From NCBI RefSeq assembly GCF_029407905.1, contig NW_026577882.1, positions 186,001-250,000 of the forward strand: DNA of 64,000 nucleotides, written 5' to 3'. Below the pieces are notes generated by a model. It did no database searches. It saw nothing but the letters and a program-made list of their open reading frames with translations, and was not told the origin of the DNA. The DNA is from Bubalus kerabau (taxonomy: Eukaryota; Chordata; Mammalia; Artiodactyla; Bovidae). Position numbers and translations under genes: made by a program. Below, in pieces: positions 21,933 to 33,520 of the stretch. The number at the start of each line of letters is the position of its first letter. The stretch's first letter is position 1.

Positions 21933-24900
21933 TACCGGTGACCTTAGGGAACTTCCCAGTGTGCTTCTGACAGATGAGGGATGCTGTGGAGTTGGCGGGG
22001 CCTCTCAGGACTCCGCTGGGTTTGGCGCAATGGAAGAGGGCCTCATCTCCAGGGAAGGCAGGAACCTCAGGCCTCCTCTCCGTTTCGGACTCTGACCGCA
22101 GGGTCCCTGCAGAGATGGGACAGGAGAGTCAGGCCTCGTCTTGTCTGAGGAAGGGAACTCCGCTTGCCTCTCGAATTGCTCAGGGTGTCTCACGCACCTC
22201 GTCGAGCTGTGTGTGGAAACCGCGGGTTTTTCCGGACGACGCACGGGGGTGTCAGTGCCCCTTCGAATGGTAACTTCACCCACAGGGTTGCCTTCGAAGA
22301 GGTGTCCGGGCATCGGGTTCTTATCCAGAGCGGACTGGGAAATGGGGGTCGTTCGGCATGTGGCACAACCCACGGGGCTCGTCTCGAATTTCCTCGTGAG
22401 GCCGGCCTCATCCTGATGTGTGCCGGGAAAGCCGGGAACCCCTTCCAGAATACGCAGGGGAATCGACTCTCCTGTCGTGATGAGGAGGGGAGAAGGGGCT
22501 CAGATGAAGGGGTGCCAGGACCCTCGGTGTTCCCCTCGAGGGAACCCGGCGTGTCTGGGAAATTTTGGAGGTCGCATGAAGGGTGTCAGGTACCGTTTCG
22601 CAACTCAGGACGGAAAGTGAGACTTCACTTGAGACGCCGTAGCGGGCAAGGGCCCCATCTTGAGAAGACGTTGGGACCACGTGGTTTTTCTCGAGTTGCG
22701 GCGGGATTCTCGAGTTACGACGGGGATTTCAGGCTTCCTCTTGGGTTGGCCCTGGGAAGCCCCATCTTCCATTCGAGTTGCGAGGGAAAGCTGGGGGTTG
22801 CGATCGAGTCACTGCAGGGCCCAAGAGACCTCATCTAGGCTTGTGTCCAGGACCTAGTAGTACTCTCAAGGGAAGACAGGGATCCCGAGGTTGCACTCCA
22901 GAGTCCCCCGTGGAGTCAGGCCTCGCCTCGAGGGGAAGCAAAGGACTCCGCTCTTATCTGGAGCCAGGACGCGGATCTCTTGGAGCCCTCTGAGTGGCCT
23001 CAAGGGAGTCAAGCCTAATCTTCAGTTTGGAGAGAGGACTCGGGATTGCTCTCCAGGAAAGGCAGGAAAAGAAGGCCCTCACCTCGCGAGGACGGGGGCT
23101 TCTCAGGGGTTTCCTCGAGCTGCGGCGTCCGTGGGGCTTTTCTCACGAGGCACGACGAGGTTCTCAGGGAGCCTCTCGTGCGGCGCCAGGGAAGTCAGGT
23201 CTCCATGAGCGTGGCGAGGGGGAGCGCGTCATTGTTCTCGAGTCCTGGGAGGGGACTAGGGCATCAAGGCGTGTAGAAGAAGGACTCTTGAGGTCTTTCT
23301 CGGCTTGCGGCGGGAAACCCTCGTTTCCCTCGACTTCTCCCGGTGACCTGAGGGAACTTCCCAGGGCTCCTCTTAGAGGTGAGGGATGCTGTGGAGTTTG
23401 TGGGCCATCTCGGGACTCCTCTGGGTTTGGCGCAATCGAAGAGGGCCTCATCTCGAGGGGAGACAGGACCTCAGGCTTCCTCTCCGTTTCGTACTCCGAC
23501 AGCAGTGTCCCTGCAGCGTTGGGGTAGGAGAGTCAGGCCTCGTCTTGTCTGAGGAAGGGAACTCCGCTTGCCTCTCGAGTTGCTCAGGGAGTCTCAGTCC
23601 CCTCGTGGAGCTGTGTGTGGAAACCGCGGGTGTTTCCGGACGATGCACGGGAGTGTCAGTGCCCCTTCGTGTTGTTCCTTCACTCACAGGGTGGCCTTCG
23701 AAGAGGTGTCCGGGCATCGGGTTCTCCTCAACTGCGGACCGGGAAATCAGGGTCGTTCAACATGGGGCACCAGCCACGGGGCTTGTCTCGAATTTCCTCA
23801 CGAGGCCGGCCTCATCCTGAGGGGCGCCGTGCAGGCCGGGAACCCCTTCCAGACCACGCAGGGGAATCAACTCTCCTGTCGCGAACAGGAGAGGAGTAGG
23901 AGCTCAGAGGAAGTGGTGCTGGGACTCTCGGTGTTCCCCTCAAGGGAACCCGGCATGTCGGGGAAATTTTGGATGTCGCATGAAGGGTGTCAGGTAGCGT
24001 GTCTCACTTCACGACGGAACATGGGACTTCCCTTGAGACGCCGTAGCGGGCAAGGGCCCCATCTTGCGAAGACGTTGGGACCACGTGGTTTTTCTCGAGT
24101 TGCGGCGGGATTCTCGAGTTACGACGGGGATTTCAGGCTTCCTCTTGGGTTGGCCCTGGGAAGCCCCATCTTCCATTCGAGTTGCGAGGGAAAGCTGGGG
24201 GTTGCGATCGAATCACTGCAGGGCCCAAGAGACCTCATCTAGGCGTGTGTCCAGGACCTAGTAGTACTCTCAAGGGAAGACAGGGATCTCGGGGTTGCAT
24301 TTCAGGCTCCCTCGGGGAGTCAGGCCTCATCTCGAGGGGAAGCCAAGGACTCCGCTCTCCTCTCGAGTGGCTACGCGGATCTCTTGGAGCCCACTGAGTG
24401 GCCTCAAGGGAGTCCAGCCTCCTCTTCAGTTTGGAGAGAGGACCCGGGATTGCTCTCCAGGCCATGCAGGAATAGAAGGCCCTCAGCTCGCCAGGACGGG
24501 GGCGTCTCAGGGGTTTCCTCGAGCTGCGGCGCCCGTGGGGGTTTTCTCCCGAGGCACGACGAGGATCTCAGTGAGCCTCTCGTGCGGCACCAGGGAAGTC
24601 AGGTCTCCATGCGCGTGGCGAGGGGGAGCGCGTCATGGCACTTGAGTCACTGGAGGGGACTAGGGCCTCGAGACGCATTGAAGAAGGACTCTCGAGGTCT
24701 TTCTCGGGTGGCGGCAGGAAACCCTCGTTTCCCTCACCTTCTGCCGGGGTTCTTAGGGAACTTCCCAGGGTGCCTCTGAGAGGCGAGGGATCCTGTGGAG
24801 TTGGCGGGGCCTCTCGGGACTCCACTGGGTCTGGCGCAACGGAAGAGGGCCTCACCTCGAGGGGAGGCAGGAACCTCAGGCTTCCTCTCCGTTTCCGCTC

Positions 24901-26400
24901 CGACCACAGGGTCCCTGCAGAGTTGGGACAGGAGAGTCAGGCCTCATCTTGTCTGGGGAAGGGAACCCCGCTTGCCTCTCGAGTTGTCAGGGGTTTTCAG
25001 GCTCCTGGTCGAGCTGTGTGTGGAACCCTCGGGTCTTTCCGGATGATGCACGGGGGTGTCAGTGCCCCTTCGTGTTGTGCCTTCACCCACAGGGTTGCCT
25101 TAGAAGAGGGGTCCGGGCCTCGGGTCCTTCTCAAAAGCGGACCGGGGAATCGGGGGCATTTGGCATGTGGCACCACCCACGTGGCTCGTCTCGAATTTCC
25201 CTGTGAGACCGGCCTCATCCTGAGGTGCACCGGGAAGGCCGGGAACCCCTTCTGAACCACGCAGGGGAATCGACTCTCCTGTCGTGATCAGGAGGGGAGA
25301 ACGGGCTCAGATGAAGCTGTGCCGGGACTCTCGGTGTTCCCTCGAGGGTACCCGGCGTTTCGGGGAGCTTTTGGGGGTCGCACGAAGGGTGTCAGGTACT
25401 GTTTCGCGCTTCAGGGCGGAACATGGGACTTCCCCTGAGACGCTGTAGTGGGCAAGGGCCTCATCTTGCGAAGACGTTGGAACCACGTGTTTTTTCTCGA
25501 GTTGCGGCGGGATTCTCGAGTGACGTTGGGGATTACAGGCTTCCTCCTCTGTTGGCCCTGGGAAGCCCAGTCTTCCATTCGATTGGCGAGGGAAAGCTGG
25601 GGGTTGCGGTCGAGTCACTGCAGGGCCAAAGAGACCTCATCTAGGCTTGTGTCCAGGACCTAATGTTCCTCTCCAGGGAAGGCAGGGATCTCGGGGTTGC
25701 ATTCCAGGATCCCCCTGGGTGTCAGGCCTCGTCTCAAGGGGAAGCAAAGGACTCCGCTGTCCTCCCGAGTCGCGACGCGGATATCTTGGAGCCCCCTAGT
25801 GGCGTCAATGGAATCAAGCCTCCTCTTCATTTTGGAGAGAGGGCTCGGGATTTTTCTCCAGGCCATGCAGGAAAAGAAGGCCCTTCACCTCGCGAGGACG
25901 GGGGCGTCTCAGGGGTTTCCTCGAGCTGCGGCGCCCGTGGGGGTTTTCTCGCGAGGCACTTCGAGGATCTCAGGGAGCCTCTCGTGAGGCGCCAGGGAAG
26001 TCAGGTCTCCCTGCGCGTAGCGAAGAGGAGCGTGTTGTGGCTCTCGAGTAATGGGAGGGGACTAGGGCCTCAAGACGCGTTGAAGAGGGACTCTCGAGGT
26101 CATTCTCGGGTTGTGGCGGGAAAAAGTCGCTTCCCTCGACTTCTGCCGGGGACCTTAGGGAACTTCCCAGGGTATCTCTGAGAGTTGAGAGATACTGTGG
26201 AGTTGGCGGTGCCTCTCGGGACTCCGCTGGGTTTGTCGCAATGGAAGAGGGGCTCATCTCGAGGGGAGGCAGGAACCTCAGACTTCTTCTCTGTTTCGGA
26301 CTCCGACATCAGGGTCCCTGCAGAGTTGGGACAGAAGAGTCAGGCTACGTCTTTTCTGAGGAATGGAACTCCGCTTGCCTCTCGAGTTGTTCATGCGGTT
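21933..26400 (+). repeat. Satellite I array, subfamily A tract
   Basis: Anchors at about 22827, 24231 and 25633 (spacings 1404 and 1402). A-type marks occur at about 21950, 23356 and 24757, and in weaker form at 26160. The array starts in mid-unit, about 894 bp before its first anchor. The segments 22640-22880 and 24044-24284 are almost identical. The last unit is a mosaic: A marks up to about 26300, then B marks (AGACAAAGCAG, GACCCTCCTG) by 26650. Confidence 0.87.
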
Positions 26401-29400
26401 TCAGGCCCCTTGTCAAACTGTGTGTGGAATCTGCAGGTTTTTCCAGACGATGCACGGGGGTGTCAGTGACCCTTCGTTTTTTGTCTTCATCCACAGGGTT
26501 GCCTTCGAAGAGGTGTCCGGGCATCGGGTTCTTATGAAGAGCGGACCGGAATATCGGGGTCGTTCAGCATTTGGCACCACCCACGTGGGTTGTCTCGAAT
26601 TACCTCATGAAACCGGCCTCATCCTGAAGTGTGCCGCGAAGGTCATGAAACTCTTCCAGACAAAGCAGAGGAATTGACCCTCCTGTGGCGATCATTAGGG
26701 GAGAAGTGGCTCAGATGAAGTGCTGCTGGGAACCTCGGTGTTTCCCTCAAGTGAGACAGGTATGTCGGGTAACTTTTGGGGTCGCATAAAGCGTTCCAAG
26801 TACCGTTTCACTCTTCAAAATGGAACGTGGGACTTCTCTTGGGGTGCTCCAGCGGGCATGGGCCTCATCTTGGAATGGCTGCGGAACCACTTGGTTTTTC
26901 TCGAGTTGCGGTGGGATATTTGAGTTACCACAGGGAATTCATGCTTCCTCTTGTGTTGGCCCACAAAAGTCTTATCTTCCATTTGAGATTCGAGGAAGAG
27001 CTGGAGGTGCGCTCTAGTCACTGAAGGCAAAAGAGACCCCACCAAGGCTTGTGTGCAGGACCTAATGTTCATGTCAAGGCTCGACAGAAATCTCGGGGTT
27101 GCATTCCAGACTCACCTTGGAGGCAGGCCTCGTCTCCAGGGGAAGCAAAGGACTCTGCTCTCCTCTCGAGTCGGACGGGTATGTCTTGGAGCCCACTGAG
27201 TGGCTTAAAGGGAGTCAAACCTCCTCTGGTGTTTGGAGGGAGGACACGGGATTGCTCTCCAGGCAATGCAGGAAATGAAGGCCCTCATCTCCCAATGACT
27301 GGGGCGTCTCGTAGGTTTTCTCGAGCTGTGGCGCTAGTGTGGGGTTTCTCACGAAGTAAGACTGGGAGCTCAGTGAGCCTCTCACGTGGTGCCAGGGCAG
27401 TCAGGTCTCTATGCACGTGGTGAGAGGGAGCCCGTCATTGTTCTCGAGTCATGGTAGGGGAATTGGGCCTGAAGACGTGTTAAAGAAGGACTCTCGAGGT
27501 CTTTCCTGGGTTGCAGCAGGAAACCCTGGGTTCCATCGACTTGTGCCAGTGACCTCAGGAAGCTTCTCAGCGTGCCTCTGAGAAGTCAGGGTCACTGTGG
27601 AGTTGGGAGGGGCCTCTCGGAACTCCACTGGGTTTGGTGCAATGGAAGAGGGCCTCATGACAAGTTGAGGCAGGAACCTCAGGGTTCCTCTCCTGGCTTC
27701 GAATGCGCTGGATCTGACTCAGATCGCAGAGTCCCTGCAGAGTTGGGACAGGAGAGTCAGGCCTCGTCTTGTGTGGAGGAATGGAACTCCGCTTGACTCT
27801 CACGTTGTTCATGGGGTGACAGGCCACTTGTCGATTTGTATGTGGAACTTGCGGGTTTTTCTGGACGATGCACCGGGGTGTCACTGCCCCTTCGTGTTGT
27901 GCCTTGATCCACAGGATTACCTTCGAGTTGGGTTCTGCCATCGGGTTCTTATCAAGAGCGGACCAGGGAATTGGGGTCTTTTGGCATGCCGCACCACCCA
28001 CGAGGCTATGTCTCGAATTTCCTCGTGAGACTGGCCTCATCTTGATGTGCGCCAGGAAGGTCGGGAATGCCTTCCAGACAAAGCAGGGGAATCGAACCTC
28101 CTGTCGCGATCAAGAGGGGAGAAGAGTCTCAGATGAAGTGGTGCCGGGAACCTCGGTGTTCTCCTCAAGTGAGAATGGTATGTCGGGGAACTTTTGGGGT
28201 CGCATCAAGGGTTCCAAGTAACTTTTCGCTCTTCAATACGGAACGTGGGACTTCTCTTGAGACGCTGTAGCGGGCAAGGGCCTCATCTTTCGATGACGGG
28301 GGAACCACGTGGTTTTTCTTGAGTTGCAGCGGGATTCTCGAGTTACGACGGGGAATTCAGGCTTCCTCTTCAACTGGCCCAGGGAAGTCCAGTTTTCATT
28401 CGAATTGCGAGTTAGAACTGGGGATTGCTCTCGAGACACTGCAGGGCCAAATAGACCTCATCTAGGCTTGTGTCCAGGACCTAATGTTCCTCTGCTGGGG
28501 CGACAGCGATCTCGGCATTGCATTCTCGACTCACCCGGGGAATCAGGCCTCGTCTCGAGGGGAAGCCAAGGACACCGCTCTCCTGTCAAGTCGCGACGGG
28601 TATATCTTGGAGCTCACTGTGTGGCCTAAAATGAGTCAAGCCTCCTGTGGAGTTTGGAGAGAGGACTCAGGATTGCTCTCCAGGCCATACAGCAAAAGAA
28701 GGCCCTCATCTCGTGAGGATTGGGGCGTCTCGTGGGTATTCTCGAGCTGCGGCTCTAGTGTGGTGTTGCTCACGAGGTATAATGGGGAGCTCAGGGAGCC
28801 TCTCCTGTGGCGCCAGGGAAGTCAGGTTTCTATGCGCGTGGCTAGGGGGTGCGCGTCATTGCTCTCGAGTCATGGTAGGGGAATCGCACCTCAAGATGCG
28901 TTGAAGAAGGACTCTCGAGGTCTTTTACGGGTTGGGGCAGGAAACCCTTGGTTCCCTCGACTTGTGCCGGTGATCTCAGGAAGGTCTAAGGGTGCCTCTG
29001 AGAAGTCAGGGATACTGTGCATTTGGGAGGGGCCTCTCGGGACTCCACTGGGTTCGGTGCAATGGAAGAGGGCCTCATCTCGAGTGGAGACAGGAAACTC
29101 ATGTTTCCTCTCCTGACTTCCCCTGGGCCAGATCTGACTCGGATCGCAGTTTCGCTGCAGAGTTCGAACAGGAGAGTCAGGCCTCGTCTTGTGTGGAGGA
29201 ATGGAACTCTGCTTGCCTCTCCAGTTGTTCACGGGGTGACAGGTCACTTCTCGAGCTGTGTGTGGTACCTGCGGGTTTCTCCGGACGATACCCGGGGGTG
29301 TCAGTGCCCCTTCGTGTTGTGCCTTCATCAAAAGGGTTATCTTCAAAGAGGTGTCCGGGCATTGGGATCTTATCAAGAGCGAACCGGGAAATCGGGGTCT

Positions 29401-32400
29401 TTCGGCATGTGTCACCATCCACGAGGCTATGTCTCGAATATCCTCGTGAGACCGGCCTCATCCTGAGATGCACCGGGAAAGGCGGGAACCCCTTCAAGAC
29501 AAAACAGGGGAATCGACCCTCCTGTCGCGATCAGGAGGGGAGAAGGGGCCCAGATGTAGTGGTGCCAGGAACCTCGGTGTTCTCCTCGAGTCAGAGCAGT
29601 GTTTCGAGGAACTTTTGAGGTCGCATCAAGGGTGCCAATACCGTTTCGCACTTCAAGACGGAACGTGGGACTTCTCTTGAGACGCTGTAGGGGGCAAGGG
29701 CCTCATCTTGCGAAGACGGGGGAACCACGTGGCGTTTCTCGAGTTGTGGCGGGATTCTCGAATTTCGACGGGGAATACAGTCTTCCTCATGTGTTGGCCC
29801 AGGGAAGTCCTATTTTCCATTCGAGTTTCAAGGGAGAGCTGGGGATTGCCCTCGAGTCACTGCAGGGCAAAATAGACCTCATCTAGGCTTGTGTCCAGGA
29901 CTTAATGTTCATCCCTAGGGGTGACAGTGATCTCGGGCTTGCATACCAGACTCACCCGGGGAATCAGGCCTCGTCTCGAGGGGAAGCAAAGAACTCCGCT
30001 GTCCTTTTGAGTCGCGATGGATATCTCTTGGAGCCCACTGTGTGCCCTAAAGGGAGTCAAGCCTCCTGTGCTGTTTGGATAGAGGACTCGGGATTCCTCT
30101 CCAGGCCATGCAGGAAAAGAAGGCCCTCATCTCGCGATGATGGCGGCGTCTTGTGGGTTTTCTAGACTGTCGCGCTAGTGCCGGGTTTCTGACGAGGTAC
30201 GAGAGGGAGCTCAGGGAGCCTCTTGTGTGGCGCCAGGGAAGTCAGGTCCCCATGAGATGGCCAGGAGGAGCTCGTCATTGCTCTCGAGTCATGGTAGGGT
30301 AATCGGGCCTCAAGACGGGTTGAAGAAGGACTCTCGAGGTGTTTCTCAGGTCACTGCATAAAACCCAGGGTTCCCTTGACTTGTGCCTGCGACCTCAGGG
30401 AGCTTCTCAGAGTGCCTCTGAGAAGTCAGGGATACTGTGCAGTTTGGAGGGGCCTCTCGAGACTCCTCTGCATTTGGTGGAATGTAAGAGGGACTCATCT
30501 CGAGTTGAAGCAGAAACCTCAGTGTTCCTCTCCATTTCTGACTCAGATCGCAAGGTCCCTGCATGTTGGTACAGGAGAGTCAGGCCTCGTCTTTTCTGGA
30601 GGATGGGACTCCTCTTGCCTCTCGAGTTGTTCTCGAGGTGACAGGCCACTTGTCGAGCTGTGTATGTAACCTGCCCGTTTTTCCGGATGATGCACAGGTG
30701 TGTTAGTGCCCCTTCGTGTTGTACCTTCATACTCAAGGCTGCCTTCCAAGAGGTGTCCGAGCATCGGATTCTTATCAAGAGCGGACCGGGAAATTGGAGT
30801 CTTTCAGCAAGTGGCACCACCCACAAAGCTACGTATCGAATTTCCCCATGAGACCGGCCTCATCCTGAGTTGTGCAGGGAAGGTCGGACCCCCTTGCAGA
30901 CAAAGCAGGGGAATCGACCCACCGGTCACGATCAGGAGGGGAGAAGGGGCTTAAATGAAGTGGTGCCGGGAACCTCGGTGTTCCCCTTGAGTGAGACCGG
31001 CGTGTTGGGGGACTTTTGGGGTCGCATCAAGGGTGCTAAGTACCGTTTCGCACTTCAAGACGGAACCTGGGACATCTTTTGAAACGCTGTAGCGGGCAAG
31101 GGCCTCATCTTGCGATGACGGGAGAACCACGTGGTTTTGCTCGAGTTGCGGCGGGATTCTCGAGTTATGACCGGGAATTTAGGCTTCCTCTTGTTGGCCT
31201 TGAAATCCAATCTTCCATTCGGGTTGCGAGGGGGAGCTGGGGATTGCGCTAGAGTCACTGCAGGGCAAAAGAGACCTAATCTAGGCTTGTGTCCAGGATC
31301 TAATGTTGCTCTCCAGGGGCGACAGGGATCTCGGGTTTGCATTTCAGACTCATCCGGGGAGTCAGTTCTCACCTCGAGGGTAAGCAAAGAATTCCGCTCT
31401 CGTCTCGAGTCGCGATGGGTATCTCTTGGAGCCCAATGTGTGTACTAAAGGGAGTCAAGCCTCCTGTGGAGTTTGGAGAGAGGACTCGGGATTGGACTCC
31501 AGGCCATGCAGGAAAAGAAGGCCCTCATCTCGAGATGACGGTGGCATCTCGTGGGTTTTCTCGAGCTGCGGCGCCAGTGTGGGGTGTCTCATGAAGTACC
31601 ACAGGGATTTCAGGGAGCCTCTTGTGTGGCGTCAGGAAAATCCAGTATTCCATTCGAGTTGCAAGTCAGAACTGGGGATTGCTCTCCAGTCACTGCAGGG
31701 CAAAATAGACCTCATCTACGCTTGTGTCCAGGACCTAGTGTTCCACTACTGGGCCGACAGGGATCTCAGGGTTGCATTCTCGACTCACCCGGAGAGTCAG
31801 GCCTCGTCTTGAGGGGAAAAAAAGGACTCCGCTCTCCTGTCGAGTCGCGACGGGTATCTCTTGGAGCCCACTGCGTGGCGTAAAGGGAGTGAAGCCTCCT
31901 ATGGAGTTTGGAGAGATGACTCGTGATTGTTTTCCTGGCCATGCAGGAAAAAAGGCCCTCATCTCGCGATGACGGGGGCGTCTCGTGGGTTTTCTCCAGC
32001 TGCGGCGCCAGTATCAGATTTCTCACGAGGTATGACGGGGAGCTCAGAGAGCCTCTCGTGTGGTGCTAGGGACGTCAGGTCTCCGTGCGTGTGGTGAAGG
32101 GGAGTGCGTGATTGCTCTCGAGTCATAGTAGGGGAATCGGGCCTCAAGACGCATTGAAGAAGGACTCTCGAGGTCTTTCTTGGGTTGCGGCAGGGAACCC
32201 TGGGTTCCCTCGACTTGTGTCGGTGACCTCAGGCAACTTCTCAGGGTGCCTCTGAGAAGTCAGGGACACTGTGGATTTGGAAGGGGCCTTTCGTTACTCA
32301 ACTGGGTTTGGTGCAATCGAAGAGGGCCTCATCTCGAATGGAGGCAGGAACCTCAGGGGTCCTCTCCATTTCTGACTTGGATCGCAGAGTACCTGCCGAG

Positions 32401-33520
32401 TACGGACAAGAGAGTCACGCCTCGTCTTCCGTGGAGGAATGGATCTCCGCTGGCCTTTCGAGTTGTTCACTGAGTGACAGGCCACTTGTTGAGCTGTGTG
32501 TGGAACCTGCGGGTTTTTCCGGACGATGCACAGGGGTGTCAGTGCCCCTTCGTGTTGTGCCTTCATCCACAGGGTTGCCTTCAAAGAGGTGTCCGGGCAT
32601 CGGGTTCTTTTCAAGAGCGTACCAGAAAATTGGGGTCTTTCAGCATGTGGTACCACCCAGGAGGCTACGTCTCGAATTTCCTCGGGAGACCGGCCTCATC
32701 CTGAGGTTCGCCGGGAAGGTAGGGAACCCTTGCAGACAAAGCAGGCGAATCGACACACCGGTCGCGATCAGAAGGGGAGAAGGGGCTCAGATGAAGTGGT
32801 GCCGGGAGCCTCGGTGGTCCCCTCGAGTGAGACCGGTATGTCACGGCACTTTTGAGGTCGCATCAAGGGTGCCAAGTACAGTTTCGCACTTCAAGACGGA
32901 ACGTGGGAATTCTCTGGAGATGCTCTAGCGGGCAAGGGCCTCATATTGTGATGACGAGGGAAACACGTGGTTTTTCTCGAGTTGCGGCGGGATTCTCGAG
33001 TTACGACGGGGAATTCAGGCTTCCTCTTTTGTTGGCCCAGGAAGTCCAATCTTCCATTCAACTTGTCAGAGAGAGCTGTGGGTTGCTCTCGAGTCACTTC
33101 AGAGCAAAGAGTCCTCATCTAGGCTTGGGTCCAGGACGTAGTGTTCCTCTCCAGGGGCAACAGGGATATCGGGGTCGCATTCCAGTCTCACCCGGTGGGT
33201 CACGCCTCGTCTCAAGTGGAAGCAAAGGACTCCACTATCCTCTCGAGTCGCGACGTGTAACTCTTGGAGCCCAATGAGTGGCCTAAAGGGAGTCAAGCGT
33301 CCTGTGTAGCTTGGACAGAAGGTTCACGCTTGATCTGCATACCATTCAGTTAAAGATGGCCCTCCTCTCGTGATGACGGGAGCGTCTCATGGGTTTTCTC
33401 GAGCTGCGGCGCCAGTGTGGGGTTTCTCACGAGATATGATGGGGAGCTCAGGGAGCCTCTCATGCGGCGCCAGAGAAGTCAGGCCTCCATGCGTGTGGCC
33501 AGGCAGATCGCGTCATTCCT
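26401..33520 (+). repeat. Satellite I array, subfamily B tract
   Basis: Anchors at about 27035, 28454, 29875, 31273, 31708 and 33111. Spacings are 1402-1403 except 1419 and 1421, which both carry the same 16-bp length gain near 27700 and 29120, and 435, a 968-bp deletion at about 31637. Marks are GGTGACAGGCCACTTGTCG and GAGAAGTCAGGGATACTGTG; EcoRI sites occur in most units at the GACGGGGAATTC position. The deletion joint lies in GTCAGGAAAATCCAG, where two separate parts of the unit each read CCAGGGAAGTC. Confidence 0.87.
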
